Source of the DNA: an uncultured Rhodospirillales bacterium
GTDB taxonomy: Bacteria; Pseudomonadota; Alphaproteobacteria; Acetobacterales; Acetobacteraceae
DNA: 64,000 bases
Reading direction: 5' to 3'
Assembly: GCA_903844135.1 (NCBI GenBank)
Contig: CAIMSN010000071.1
Location: 1-64,000 of the forward strand
The position numbers were made by a program, and so were the translations under genes. Positions 50,139-59,807 of this stretch are shown in pieces; position 1 is the stretch's first letter; every line of letters starts with the position of its first letter. The notes under the pieces are model-generated. The model saw nothing but the letters and a program-made list of their open reading frames with translations, was not told the origin of the DNA and made no database searches.

Positions 50139-51208
50139 TCCTGCCGATTTCCATGGAAGCCGGCGGTCCGGCTTCACGCATCTCTGTAAATCCGCTGAGC
50201 CGGCAAGGAGGCAGTGCGGCTTTCCGTAAAGCCGGCTTTGCTGCTTTGCTGCTTTCCGTCACCACGCTCGGCGGCTGCGCGCATCCGTTCATCCCGCCGG
50301 ACATCAACTACGACAGCGCCGTGCCGGCGAAGCTCACCGCCGATCCGCCGGCGCCGATCAAGATCGTGGAATTGCCCAAGCCCTTGCCGCTGCCGGGGCA
50401 GCTGAAGCCTCTCGATGGCGGAAAGCCCACGCCGGAGGTCGCCGATCCGGCCATCCGCGTCAACCAGGCCAATGCGGCGGCGCGCGTGCAGCCGGTGCGC
50501 AACGGCTTCATCAACGCGGTGCAGGTCTATCCCTATTCGGCAGGCGCGCTCTATCAGGCCTACACCGCTCCGGGGGAGATCACCGACATCGCCTTGCAGG
50601 AGGGCGAGCAGCTCGCGGGCACGGGTCCGGTCGCCGCCGGCGACACCGTGCGCTGGATCATCGGCGATACTGAGAGCGGCGCGGGTCCGAGTAAGAAGGT
50701 CCACATTCTGGTCAAGCCGACCCGGCCCGAGCTGATGACGAACCTGGTCATCAACACTGATCGGCGCACCTACTTCCTCGAGCTTCGGTCGACTGAGAAG
50801 ACCTACATGGCGTCGGTCTCCTGGCAGTATCCGGAAGACCAGCTCATCGCCCTGCGACAGCAGAATCAGACCGCCGAGGCGGGCGCGCCGATCGCCACCG
50901 GGGTCGATCTGGCCGCGATCAACTTCCGCTACGCGATCCAAGGCGACACGCCGGCGTGGCGGCCGCTGCGCGCGTTCGACGACGGGCAGAAGGTTTACAT
51001 CGAATTCCCGTCCGGCATCCGCCAGGGCGAGATGCCGCCGCTCTTCGTCATCGGCCCGTCCGGCGGTTCGGAGCTGGTCAATTACCGGGTCAACCGCAAC
51101 TACTACGTTGTCGACCGGCTGTTCGCCGCCGCCGAGCTTCGCCTCGGCGACAAGGACAGCGAGCGGCGCGTCCGCATCGTCCGCACCGATGGAAGGCCGC
51201 GGTCATGA
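50135..51208 (+). CDS. trbG: TrbG (VirB9-like) outer-membrane transfer lipoprotein
   Basis: A 357-residue protein. A lipobox LGGC near residue 48 follows the hydrophobic AALLLSVTT; a Pro-rich linker and the VirB9 domain follow (VYPYSAGALYQAYTAPGEIT, TYFLELRSTEKTYMASVSW). The N-terminal 35 residues before the signal sequence are longer than usual, so an internal start is possible. It overlaps trbI by 4 bp. Confidence 0.92.
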   Translation: MILPISMEAGGPASRISVNPLSRQGGSAAFRKAGFAALLLSVTTLGGCAHPFIPPDINYDSAVPAKLTADPPAPIKIVELPKPLPLPGQLKPLDGGKPTPEVADPAIRVNQANAAARVQPVRNGFINAVQVYPYSAGALYQAYTAPGEITDIALQEGEQLAGTGPVAAGDTVRWIIGDTESGAGPSKKVHILVKPTRPELMTNLVINTDRRTYFLELRSTEKTYMASVSWQYPEDQLIALRQQNQTAEAGAPIATGVDLAAINFRYAIQGDTPAWRPLRAFDDGQKVYIEFPSGIRQGEMPPLFVIGPSGGSELVNYRVNRNYYVVDRLFAAAELRLGDKDSERRVRIVRTDGRPRS

Positions 51209-52419
51209 CGGTGGAAGGTCCTGAAGAGCAACCCGCGCCGCCTCCGCCGCCCGTCGCTGTGGCGCCCGATCTTCGGCTGAGAGGCGAGCGGCCGCACGTC
51301 ATGCGGCTCTCCCGCAAGGTCCTGATCACGCTAGGCGCGGTGTCAGCGCTCGCGATCGCGGGTGCGCTCGGCTACGCGCTCCAGACGCACAACAAATCGC
51401 AGTCCGGCGAGGAGCTGCTCAGCACCCAAAACCGGCCTTCGGCCGAGGGCCTGGCGGGATTGCCCAAGGACTACACCGGCCTCCCTCGACAGGCGCCCCC
51501 GCTTGGCCCACCGCTGCCTGGCGATCTCGGTAAGCCGATCTTGAACGCCGGCGCGGCGCCAAACACCGTCACCCCCAGTGCTACGCCCGACCCGGAAGCT
51601 CAGCGCAGAGCCCAAGAGCTTGAGGCCGCGCGGGTCAGTCGGCTCTTCACTCAAACCAACCAGCAATCGCCGGCAGCCGGGCAGGCTCTTCCCGGCTCAT
51701 CTTTCGGCACGACCACGGCTACCGCGGCGACGCCGCCAGTCGACGCCGGCTCTGCCCAGAACATGCAGGATCGTAAGACCGCCTTTCTCACCGCCTCGAC
51801 AGACAAGCGCACGGTGAGCGCCGATCGGCTCGAGACCAAGGCCTCGCCTTACGTCGTGCAGGCCGGCACTGTCATCCCGGCGGCACTCATCACTGGCATT
51901 CGTTCCGATTTGCCCGGCCAGATCACCGCCCAGGTGACGGAGGCGGTCTATGACAGTCCGACCGGCAAATATCTTCTGATTCCGCAGGGCGCGAAGCTGA
52001 TCGGCCAATACGACAGCTCCGTCGCTTTCGGGCAGTCGCGCGTCCTGCTGGTTTGGACCCGGATCATCATGCCGGATGGCGGCTCGATCGTGCTGGAGCG
52101 TCAGCCCGGCGCCGACACGCAGGGCTATGCCGGGCTCGAGGACGAGGTCGACAACCATTGGGGCATGCTGTTCAAGGCCGCTGTGCTCTCGACGCTGCTC
52201 AGCGTCGGCGCGGAAGCCGGCACGAGCCAGGACGAGAACAACCTTGTTCAGGCGATCCGCAGCGGCGCTTCCAACAGCATCAGCCAGACCGGCCAACAGA
52301 TCGTCCAGCGCCAGCTCAACATCCAGCCGACGCTGACCGTCCGGCCTGGATTCCCGGTCCGTGTGATTGTCTCGCGCGATCTGGTGTTGGCGCCTTACGA
52401 ACAGGGGGCGAGGCGATGA
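51205..52419 (+). CDS. trbI: TrbI (VirB10-like) transfer protein
   Basis: A 404-residue protein: cytoplasmic Pro-rich start (EEQPAPPPPPVAVAPDL), one membrane helix (VLITLGAVSALAIAGALGYA), a Pro/Gly-rich periplasmic linker and the conserved TrbI domain (VVQAGTVIPAALITGIRSDL; IPQGAKLIGQYDSSVAFGQ). It spans the periplasm and links the inner and outer channel parts. Confidence 0.94.
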   Translation: MTVEGPEEQPAPPPPPVAVAPDLRLRGERPHVMRLSRKVLITLGAVSALAIAGALGYALQTHNKSQSGEELLSTQNRPSAEGLAGLPKDYTGLPRQAPPLGPPLPGDLGKPILNAGAAPNTVTPSATPDPEAQRRAQELEAARVSRLFTQTNQQSPAAGQALPGSSFGTTTATAATPPVDAGSAQNMQDRKTAFLTASTDKRTVSADRLETKASPYVVQAGTVIPAALITGIRSDLPGQITAQVTEAVYDSPTGKYLLIPQGAKLIGQYDSSVAFGQSRVLLVWTRIIMPDGGSIVLERQPGADTQGYAGLEDEVDNHWGMLFKAAVLSTLLSVGAEAGTSQDENNLVQAIRSGASNSISQTGQQIVQRQLNIQPTLTVRPGFPVRVIVSRDLVLAPYEQGARR

Positions 52420-52667
52420 CGAAGCTCAAACTTGGGCCGCTCTCGGATGACAAGCCGGTTAAGGTCACGGTGGAAATACCCGCCGCCGTTCACCGCCATC
52501 TGGTCGCCTATGCCGAGGTGCTCAGCAGCTCAACCGGGCAGCCGGGCGTCGACCCCGCAAAACTTATCGCACCGATGATCGAGCGCTTCATGGCGACGGA
52601 TCGGGCATTCGCTAAGGCGCGAAAAAGCCGGGCTCACCTCTCAAGCGGGCCGGAAAGATCCGGATAG
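52416..52667 (+). CDS. DUF2274 domain-containing protein
   Basis: An 83-residue protein (KLGPLSDDKPVKVTVEIPAA; VDPAKLIAPMIERFMATDR) of the DUF2274 family, which closes the trb operon in this ICE lineage. The strand-helix pattern suggests a small RHH-like DNA-binding protein. It overlaps trbI by ATGA. Confidence 0.88.
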   Translation: MTKLKLGPLSDDKPVKVTVEIPAAVHRHLVAYAEVLSSSTGQPGVDPAKLIAPMIERFMATDRAFAKARKSRAHLSSGPERSG

Positions 52668-52864
52668 CGCTTGGTTAGAGCACCTCGGCATCTAGCCTGA
52701 AGCTCCGCAGCTCAGAAGCGGTGATCGTGCACTTCAGGCGTCGAAGCTCAAAGGTCAATTTACCCCCCCACCGCGCGTGGCCCGCCACGAGCATCGAACC
52801 GACTGATGGCTTTGGCACGAGAGTGCAAACTGAAATGATTAGGGTCATCCCGTATTCGCCGGCA

Positions 52865-54064
52865 TCAGGAGTAGTTCGGAAGGTTGAAATCCTTTTCGAC
52901 ACGCCACTCTTTCGTCGCGTCGCTCGGCCGCAGCAACTTTTGCACGATGTGACTTGCAAAGACCCGCTGGATCACCTGAGCGATCCCGACGCCACAACTC
53001 GTCTTTACGTGCATCAGACGAATGAGACGCGGATTCATCTTTCTTTGAGATGCCTCCGCGTACGGGCGCACGAGGGTCTCGTAAGCATGGAAAGCCGCGG
53101 CATGATCGGTGTTCCGCTTGATCTCGCCAGCGAGCACGTAGGCGCCGACCAACGCAAGAGCAGTGCCCTCGCCCGTGAAAGGCGTTGGGCTATATGCGGC
53201 ATCGCCAATCATCACGAAGCGACCTTTTGACCATACCGACGCGTGCACTTGGCTCATTGGCCCGAAGTAGAAGTCCTCGACCGAACCCAACGCCGCGATG
53301 ATACGATCAGCCACAGTGCCGCGCCCTTTTAACGCCTGCAGGAGCAACGCCTTTCGTGCCACCGGATCGTCGGCTGCGACGTCGCTTCGTTCGCGAAGGA
53401 ACGTCATGAGCACGGTCGTTTCCGTGGTGGTTCCCGGCCGAAGCGTGATGAACGTTCCACCTATGCCGTTAACCGTGTGGGCCCAATTGTCGTCCTCAGC
53501 GCGCCTAGGGATGTTGAAGAACGACATGTAGGCGCCGAAGTAGAGAAGACGGGTCTGGTCGGCCAGGACCATCCCGCGGGTCGAGGAATTGAGTCCTTCA
53601 GCGCAAATCACCAAATCGAAATCCTCGACCCTGCCGTCCTTGAAGGTGACAGTAATACGATCGTCCTTCTCGTCGAGGCCGGTGATGAACGTGTCGAACC
53701 GATATTCGCACTCGTCGCGGGTGGCCTCGAACAGAACCTGTGCGAAATCACCGCGCAGGATTTCGAAGTCTGCGGTCAGACCGCCGACGGAACCCTTGGG
53801 AAAGACGGCGACCACTCTGCCGTGCCGATCGAGATATTTCTGGCCTTGCTCCAAAGTGTTCTTGGCCAGGATTTGTTCGGTAAGCCCCATCTCATCGATG
53901 ACTTGCTGCCCCGCGCCCTTTATGTCGACGTTCTGGCCGCCGTCCCGCAATACATTCGCCCTCTCGGCGATAACGACGGGATAGCCGTATCGGCGAAGCC
54001 AATAGCCACAGGCGGGGCCGGCAATACCGCCGCCGCAAATCAGAATCTTTCTCTCAACCTTCAT
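52865..54064 (-). CDS. FAD-dependent monooxygenase (PHBH-like)
   Basis: A 399-residue flavoprotein: dinucleotide-binding GGGIAGPACGYWLRRYGYPV near residue 10, the DG-type motif DLVICAEGLNSSTRGMV, and the FAD-ribityl motif GRFVMIGDAAYSPTPFTGEG. This plan is shared by tetracycline- and aromatic-ring-hydroxylating group A monooxygenases; the substrate is unknown. The start at 54064 lies 222 bp from the divergent AraC-type regulator, its likely controller. Confidence 0.88.
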   Translation of the reverse strand: MKVERKILICGGGIAGPACGYWLRRYGYPVVIAERANVLRDGGQNVDIKGAGQQVIDEMGLTEQILAKNTLEQGQKYLDRHGRVVAVFPKGSVGGLTADFEILRGDFAQVLFEATRDECEYRFDTFITGLDEKDDRITVTFKDGRVEDFDLVICAEGLNSSTRGMVLADQTRLLYFGAYMSFFNIPRRAEDDNWAHTVNGIGGTFITLRPGTTTETTVLMTFLRERSDVAADDPVARKALLLQALKGRGTVADRIIAALGSVEDFYFGPMSQVHASVWSKGRFVMIGDAAYSPTPFTGEGTALALVGAYVLAGEIKRNTDHAAAFHAYETLVRPYAEASQRKMNPRLIRLMHVKTSCGVGIAQVIQRVFASHIVQKLLRPSDATKEWRVEKDFNLPNYS

Positions 54065-54286
54065 AAAAGCCACTTTCTGTGATGGATCCGCAGCGACGGG
54101 CGGCGAAACCCTAATTTCCACAGCTCGCCGACCGATCGCGTCGGGCTCCTCCCAATCAGTCCAGGCCAGGCTTGCCGCCGCTCCGACCGTCTCGACTGAT
54201 GCGGCGTAATGAATTACAGGATTGCAGGTCTGTCGTCATTTCGAAGGATCGACAGACTATTATTCGAAGCCGCCACAAGGCCGTCT

Positions 54287-55111
54287 ATGCCGCTCCTGAC
54301 TGATCACTCCGTCCAGTCCGATTGGGTTGAGCCAGACGATGTGCTGCGTGCAGCCGTCTTCTACGGTTTCGCGTCAGAAGCGCTCGGGGGTTTCGAGCTG
54401 GAGCTTCACCACCATAAAAAGAGCCAGTTCCTCCTAGTGCAGCGCGGAGCCCTGACTTGCGAAGTGGAGGGTGGAATTTGGATAGTACCGCCGCGCAGCG
54501 CGCTGTGGATACCCGGCGGCACGCGCCACTCAATCGTCATGACCGGTGCGTGCGAACGCTATGGCGCCTTCTTCGCCGCCGATCTCGATGTTCGGCTCGG
54601 CGATGCCTGTTGCGTAGTCTCGGTAACGCCGTTGCTCCGCGAACTGATGGTGCGCGCTGCCCAACTGCCATTCCTCTATGAAGAAGACGGCGCGAATGCT
54701 CGGATGGTATTGTTTCTGTTCGACGAACTCGGTGCGGCGAAGTCCGAAAACCTGCATCTGCCGATGCCAACGAGCCCGCAGCTGCGGCGGATCATCGACT
54801 TGATGATCTCAGCGCCATCCGTCCGTCGGACGCTCGGTTTCTGGGCCAGAGACATGGGCGCGAGCAAACGAACGTTCGAACGGCTGATGCAGCGCGAGAC
54901 GGGCATGGGCTTTGCTCGTTGGCGGCAGCAGTTGAGCGTGGTCCTCGCCGTCAAATGGATGGCGGGCGGCGCAACAATCCAACAGGTCGCCGCGGACCTC
55001 GGCTACGAAAGCGTGCCGAGCTTCGTAACGATGTTCAAGAGGGCGGTCGGCACATCACCCGGTAAGTATATGGCCGAACGGCACGCGACTCGGTCTGAAG
55101 CCCCTTTCTGA
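54287..55111 (+). CDS. AraC-family transcriptional regulator
   Basis: A 274-residue regulator: N-terminal cupin-like sensor (LELHHHKKSQFLLVQRGALT; VPPRSALWIPGGTRHSIVM) and two C-terminal HTHs (FWARDMGASKRTFERLMQRE; IQQVAADLGYESVPSFVTMF). ATG 54287 has AAGG 6 nt upstream; ATG 54209 in the same frame is an alternative. It is divergent from the monooxygenase gene. Confidence 0.88.
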   Translation: MPLLTDHSVQSDWVEPDDVLRAAVFYGFASEALGGFELELHHHKKSQFLLVQRGALTCEVEGGIWIVPPRSALWIPGGTRHSIVMTGACERYGAFFAADLDVRLGDACCVVSVTPLLRELMVRAAQLPFLYEEDGANARMVLFLFDELGAAKSENLHLPMPTSPQLRRIIDLMISAPSVRRTLGFWARDMGASKRTFERLMQRETGMGFARWRQQLSVVLAVKWMAGGATIQQVAADLGYESVPSFVTMFKRAVGTSPGKYMAERHATRSEAPF

Positions 55112-55142
55112 AAAAAGCACCGCTGCAGCGGGCCAGCGGTGC
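55111..55142 (-). terminator. Terminator of the minus-strand genes, behind araC
   Basis: GCACCGCTG (55117-55125) pairs with CAGCGGTGC (55134-55142) with an 8-base loop. On the minus strand it is followed by TTTTTT. It abuts the AraC stop and would end transcription arriving from the right. Confidence 0.7.
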
Positions 55143-55204
55143 GACGCCCGCTGAGTGTATCACCTGCAAGTCGCGTGCTTTTGTCATGACCGACGCTCGG
55201 CATA

Positions 55205-55362
55205 TCAGCGCCCATTATCGAGCGGGATTTCATTCTCGCCGACACGCAGCGTCGACGATTGCAGGCCGACAAAATCGCCATAAAGCGGCGAAGCACGCGG
55301 GTCACGGAATTTGCGCTGGCCCAAGTAACGCGCGCGGCCTGTGACGCGGCGGCGATGAGCAA
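55205..55362 (-). pseudogene. Remnant of an HSL-type alpha/beta hydrolase
   Basis: In one minus-strand frame the sequence reads RYLGQRKFRDPRASPLYGDF, then VGENEIPLDNGR and stop at 55205-55207. It matches RYLGQHDAHDPLASPLFGDL and VGEDEILLDDARR of the hydrolase at 56781-57734. The N-terminal two thirds and the catalytic His are gone and the upstream frame is broken. Confidence 0.6.
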
Positions 55363-55420
55363 CGTGTCACGGCCGGCCCGGCCGCCCGCCAGTTAGGGCC
55401 GCCACTCGCTCCTATTCGAG

Positions 55421-56272
55421 CTAGCTGACTGGCCGGGACCCACGCGGATCGGAACCCGGTTCCGAATAAACGTCGGCTATGGTCCAACCCACGCCCTTGG
55501 TCATCGGCATCATGTAGGGGCCGATGTCAGCGCCGTCCCGGAATGCCGACAGATCGGTCTCAATACTGGGCAGTCCGATCGCTGCCCGGCGGACGTCGGC
55601 GGCCTTCACATTGTCGATCAGGGGCGCATAGAGTTTGGCGCCGCCGGGCGTGTTGCCTGGCCCCATGATCGACCCGTAGATTTGCGGTTCGCCTGCGACA
55701 TCGGCAAGCCGGTCGTGCAGGTGGGCATACAGACGCGCTGCGACATGGTCCTCCCGGAACACGCGCTCGATGGTCGGTAGCTGGGTCAGCCGCCACGCAT
55801 TGGCGTCGTCCGCGTGGCCGAACAGAAAGAAGAAGCTGGCGGCCGCCTCGTCCCCCACCATGCGCCTTCCCGGCCAGCCGTGGAGTGCCACGATGGTCCG
55901 CAGTCGCGCATCAGTGTCTTGGCGAAACGCCACAGCGCGTCGGACGATCGCCGGAGCGGCCGGATCGCGCGCCCAAAGCGCGTAGAGCGCAGGGTCGCCA
56001 AAGTTACGAAACTGTCGCTTCGTCGACAACTGCTTGCGATTGAAGTTGAACCTCTCGTTAAAGGCCGGATCCTTCCTGGCCTTCGCAAGATCCGCCAACA
56101 GCGCTTGGTCCTGCCCATAAAGCTGAATGATCGTCCGGCCGAGCGCAACATCGGCAGGCGCTGCTGCCGCCGCGACCGAAGTCGTCGGTCCAGCCTCAGC
56201 CAACGCAAGACCAGAGATCGCAAGAACAAATATAGAACTTGTTGCCAGGAACTTTAGCTGTGGGAGCGGCAT
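55421..56272 (-). CDS. DUF6624-like secreted protein
   Basis: A 283-residue protein with a signal peptide (FLATSSIFVLAISGLALAEA). The ALHGWPGRRMVGDEAAASFF and LHDRLADVAGEPQIYGS segments match the DUF6624 pattern. The function is unknown. The terminator at 55111 would end its transcript. Confidence 0.65.
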   Translation of the reverse strand: MPLPQLKFLATSSIFVLAISGLALAEAGPTTSVAAAAAPADVALGRTIIQLYGQDQALLADLAKARKDPAFNERFNFNRKQLSTKRQFRNFGDPALYALWARDPAAPAIVRRAVAFRQDTDARLRTIVALHGWPGRRMVGDEAAASFFFLFGHADDANAWRLTQLPTIERVFREDHVAARLYAHLHDRLADVAGEPQIYGSIMGPGNTPGGAKLYAPLIDNVKAADVRRAAIGLPSIETDLSAFRDGADIGPYMMPMTKGVGWTIADVYSEPGSDPRGSRPVS

Positions 56273-56373
56273 GGGGTGTCCTTATCGCAAGCTTCGGCGA
56301 TGTCGAAGCATCGGCGCCGGACCTTCACGAGACCAGAACGAGCCGCCCGCCAAATGGACCGGGTTTGGGAGTT

Positions 56374-56760
56374 TCAGCCATCGTTGCCAAGCTGCCGTGC
56401 CGCGGCGTCGGCGGTGTCTTCCGGCTTAGTGTTGAATGCGATTGCTGCGCCGGGCGCAGCCTTGTGGACGATGTTCACGACCGACTCGAAGAGCGCCAAG
56501 CCTTTGGGCGGGAGCCTGAGGCCGCCGCCAATCACGACGCAGTCATACGCGGCGCCCTCCAATTGCCGTTGAAGCATCGCTTGGCCCGCGTCATCGGGCG
56601 TAATCATGCAGGTGTCTCCCTGCCAGCCGCGTTCGGAAATCTTTTCCACCGCGATGGCGATACCCGCGTTGATCTTCTCGGCGTTGAAGCCCGGCGGAAG
56701 AGACGGATCGGAGAAATCAACGGTTTCGGGCTTCTGCCCGACGAAAAGAATGCGGGTCAT
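56374..56760 (-). CDS. Hypothetical cytoplasmic protein (128 aa)
   Basis: A 128-residue protein: MTRILFVGQKPETVDFSDPS, then VEKISERGWQGDTCMITPDD and DCVVIGGGLRLPPKGLALFE. The alternating strands and helices suggest a small Rossmann-like fold similar to hypothetical proteins next to SDR clusters. There is no catalytic motif I can name. It lies downstream of the hydrolase-reductase run on the same strand. Confidence 0.55.
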   Translation of the reverse strand: MTRILFVGQKPETVDFSDPSLPPGFNAEKINAGIAIAVEKISERGWQGDTCMITPDDAGQAMLQRQLEGAAYDCVVIGGGLRLPPKGLALFESVVNIVHKAAPGAAIAFNTKPEDTADAAARQLGNDG

Positions 56761-56780
56761 GTCCTTGCTCCTTATAGCCC

Positions 56781-57734
56781 TTAGACGGGTGAGGTAGAAA
56801 TGGTGGCGTCGGTGAGGTGGCGGCGCAGAAAGGCGCCCACGCTATCGGTGGCCTCGCGCGCTGCACGCAGCAAGGCCAGGTTCGCTGGAAAGACATGCAC
56901 CATCCCTTGCCAAATATGCAGCTCGCCCACCGATCCTGCGGCGCCGAGCCGCTCGGCATAGCGCCGTGCGTCATCGAGCAGGATTTCGTCCTCCCCGACA
57001 TGGATCATCGTGGGCGGGAGGTCGGCAAGATCACCGAAGAGCGGTGAAGCGAGCGGGTCGTGGGCGTCGTGCTGGCCGAGATAACGCTGCCGAGCGGCCT
57101 GCAACGCGGCGACAGTGAGTAAAGGGTCGTGGCCGGCACGGGTCGAGAGGCTCTCGCCGGTCAGTGCGAGGTCTGTCCATGGCGACAGGGCGACCGTAGC
57201 GGCCGGCGGTGACGCTCCGTCTTCGCGCGCCGCCCGGGCCATGCCGGCGGCGACGACCAGCGCCAAGCCGCCACCAGCCGAATCTCCAACGATGGCGAGG
57301 CGAGCAGCGCCCCTCTCCGCGAGCGCGCGATACGCAGCTTCGGCATCCTCGACTGCGGCAGGGAAGGGCCGCTCCGGCGCGAGTCCGTAATCGGCCACGA
57401 ACATCGGCGCCCCCGCGCGAGCCGCGATCTGTCCGCCGAAATGACGATAGGCCTTCGCCGAGCCCACGACGTAGGCACCGCCATGAAGGTATAGGATCGC
57501 GGCTGCGGCTTCGACTCCGGTAGGCCGGCACCACCAGCCAGGAATGCCGCCCATAACCGCGGGTTCATACACCACGCCGTCCGCCGCGGGGGTCCTTTCC
57601 ATCAACTCATCGAAAGCCGGACGTCCATCCGGACCGAGATCGGCGTCGGGCTGCGAGGCGATCATCGCGCGCATCGCCAGCATCGCGGCGCGGTCGACCA
57701 GATGCTCTTCATGGTGAGTAGTGCTCGTCGCCAT
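56781..57734 (-). CDS. Alpha/beta hydrolase (HSL family)
   Basis: A 317-residue esterase of the hormone-sensitive-lipase family: oxyanion hole LYLHGGAYVVGS, nucleophile GDSAGGGLAL, the acid in HVGEDEILLDD and the catalytic His in WQGMVHVFP. The start at 57734 has GAGG 5 nt upstream. A broken relative lies at 55205-55362. The substrate is unknown. Confidence 0.9.
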   Translation of the reverse strand: MATSTTHHEEHLVDRAAMLAMRAMIASQPDADLGPDGRPAFDELMERTPAADGVVYEPAVMGGIPGWWCRPTGVEAAAAILYLHGGAYVVGSAKAYRHFGGQIAARAGAPMFVADYGLAPERPFPAAVEDAEAAYRALAERGAARLAIVGDSAGGGLALVVAAGMARAAREDGASPPAATVALSPWTDLALTGESLSTRAGHDPLLTVAALQAARQRYLGQHDAHDPLASPLFGDLADLPPTMIHVGEDEILLDDARRYAERLGAAGSVGELHIWQGMVHVFPANLALLRAAREATDSVGAFLRRHLTDATISTSPV

Positions 57735-57748
57735 TAGCGCCTCGATGT

Positions 57749-58702
57749 TCAAGTGGTTGTCTGGTGAACTGTCCGCGCAGCAACACGCGCGGCGAGCGCA
57801 CGGATATGGTCGATGACGAAGGCGGGCCGCTCTTCCGTCATGAAGTGGCCGCAACCGCTGAGGGTATGCGCCTCGACGTCCGATGCGACCATCGCGACCA
57901 TCTCGCCGACCTTGGAGCCAAGACCCTTTTCGCCGCCCAGGGCGACAACCGGAACCGTTACCTTATCGGCTATCAGCGGTTCAGTTTGCGCGATGCTGGC
58001 AAAGGCCGCGCGGTAGATGCCCATGCTGCCGAGCACGCCCTCGGCGCCGGCAAAGGTGCGCAGGTATTCGTCTATGGCTGCAGGTGTGATCGCGGCTTGG
58101 TTGACGACGTGCTCGCCGGCGAAAAACCAGTCGAGAAACGCACGTTCATTGCCGACAATCAGCGCCTCGGGCACGCCAGGGGCAAGCGGTAAAATCCACC
58201 ACCACATCGAGCCCTGGGCCATCGCTTCTGGCGTGTAGGAGAAGACCTGGCGCAGGACCGTCCCAAGCATCACCGGCGCCTCGATATAGACAAGGCCGGC
58301 GACCTCCTTTGGATGGTCCGCAGACCAGATCAAAGCCGGCAGCGCGCCCATGTCGTGCGCGGCGTGGATGAGAGGACGGCCATGCCCAAAGCCGATTGTG
58401 CCGACCAGCGCGCGACATTCGTCGGCGAGCGAGCGGGCGTCGTAGCCGTTATTGCCCGCAGGCTTGTCGCTGTCGCCGAAGCCGCGCATGTCCGGTACGA
58501 GCACTGACATCCCGGCATTCGCCAGAACCGGCGCGACCTCGCGCCAGGCGTAGCCTGTCGATAGGAACCCATGCCAGAGGACCACCGGCTGACCCGACGG
58601 GTCACCGCCGATCCAGTAATGCAATTGCACCCCGCCAACCTTGGCGAACGCACTTTGCAGTCCCTCCATCGGCGCTGGCTCTGTGGCCACGGGGACGGTC
58701 AT
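57749..58702 (-). CDS. Alpha/beta hydrolase (epoxide hydrolase / dehalogenase-like)
   Basis: A 317-residue enzyme: HGFLSTGYAWREV oxyanion region, nucleophile elbow HAAHDMGALPALIW with Asp, and the late SGCGHFMTEERPAFV with the catalytic His. An Asp nucleophile is typical of epoxide hydrolases and haloalkane or haloacetate dehalogenases. It overlaps the alkene reductase gene by 4 bp, so it belongs to the same operon. Confidence 0.85.
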   Translation of the reverse strand: MTVPVATEPAPMEGLQSAFAKVGGVQLHYWIGGDPSGQPVVLWHGFLSTGYAWREVAPVLANAGMSVLVPDMRGFGDSDKPAGNNGYDARSLADECRALVGTIGFGHGRPLIHAAHDMGALPALIWSADHPKEVAGLVYIEAPVMLGTVLRQVFSYTPEAMAQGSMWWWILPLAPGVPEALIVGNERAFLDWFFAGEHVVNQAAITPAAIDEYLRTFAGAEGVLGSMGIYRAAFASIAQTEPLIADKVTVPVVALGGEKGLGSKVGEMVAMVASDVEAHTLSGCGHFMTEERPAFVIDHIRALAARVAARTVHQTTT

Positions 58703-59790
58703 GCCGGTTGCGCCTCGGTCAGCGCCGGATAGTCGGTATAGCCTTTGGCGCCCTCGCCGTAGAAGGTCGACGGATCGGGCTTATTGAGCGGCGCGTCACG
58801 GCGCAGGCGCTCAACGAGATCCGGATTGGCGATGTACGGCACCCCGAACGCCACCGCATCGGCCTTGCCTTCGACGATGGCGGCATCGCCCTTCGCCTTG
58901 TCGAAACCGGTGTTGACGATCAGCGGCACGGTGACGCGAGACCGGAATGTCTCGGCGACATGGTCGATCTGGACGCCCTTCTCCGCGTCCTTTGCATTGG
59001 GCTCGAGCAAGGTGAGGTAGGCGATCCCCAATGCGTTCAGCTGGTCGATCACGGCGCCGAACGTTGCGCGCTTGTCACTGTCGTCGACTCCATAGAGATA
59101 GCTCGATGGCGACAAGCGCACGCCGCAATGCGCTGCGTCCCACGCATCGATCATCGCTCGCGTGGTTTCGACCATCAGCCGCACCCGATTTTCCGCCGAT
59201 CCGCCATAGGCATCGGTGCGTTTGTTCGATCCGTCCTGCAGGAATTGGTCGTGCAGATAGCCATTGGCACCGTGCAGCTCGACACCATCGAATTCGGCGG
59301 CACGGGCGTTGCGCGTTGCCTGGGCGAAATCCGCCACGATGCCCGACAGTTCCTCAATACCCAGTTCGCGCGGCACGGGAAAATCGACCCGGCCCGATGG
59401 CAGGAAGAAATCCCCCTTGGCCGGTATCGCCGAAGGCGCAACCGGTATCTCGCCATCTCGCATGTCGGGATGCGCCACGCGGCCACAATGCCAGATCTGG
59501 CAGAAGATGCGCCCGCCTGCGGCGTGAACCCGGTCGGTGACCCGACGCCAGCCGGCGATCTGGTCATCACGCCATATGCCCGGACCCCGGATCACGCCAC
59601 GCCCCTGCGGGGATACCGCTGTACAATCCGTGACGATCAGACCCGCGCCCGCCCGCTGCGCGAAATATTCCGCCATGAGTTCGGTCGGCACGTTGTCCGG
59701 GGTGGCGCGGGTCCGCGTCATCGCAGACATAAGGATACGGTTAGGCAGATCGAGGCGGCCGATGCGGAGCGGCGAGAACAGGTCGGTCAT
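58699..59790 (-). CDS. Alkene reductase (old-yellow-enzyme family)
   Basis: A 363-residue FMN-dependent ene-reductase of the NemA/OYE class: LFSPLRIGRLDLPNRILMSA at the start, the substrate-binding His/Asn in VELHGANGYLHDQFLQDGSN, RTDAYGGSAENRVRLM, and GVPYIANPDLVERLR at the end. The start at 59790 has AAAGG 9 nt upstream, unlike the ATG at 59799. It is unrelated in detail to the oxidoreductase at 2846-4114. Confidence 0.92.
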   Translation of the reverse strand: MTDLFSPLRIGRLDLPNRILMSAMTRTRATPDNVPTELMAEYFAQRAGAGLIVTDCTAVSPQGRGVIRGPGIWRDDQIAGWRRVTDRVHAAGGRIFCQIWHCGRVAHPDMRDGEIPVAPSAIPAKGDFFLPSGRVDFPVPRELGIEELSGIVADFAQATRNARAAEFDGVELHGANGYLHDQFLQDGSNKRTDAYGGSAENRVRLMVETTRAMIDAWDAAHCGVRLSPSSYLYGVDDSDKRATFGAVIDQLNALGIAYLTLLEPNAKDAEKGVQIDHVAETFRSRVTVPLIVNTGFDKAKGDAAIVEGKADAVAFGVPYIANPDLVERLRRDAPLNKPDPSTFYGEGAKGYTDYPALTEAQPA

Positions 59791-59807
59791 CGAAGCCATC
59801 CTTTCTT

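Noticed and set aside
52675-52848. Possible 57-residue minus-strand protein after the DUF2274 gene
   Set aside because: The composition is plausible but there is no RBS, no family and no context, so it was not listed as a gene.
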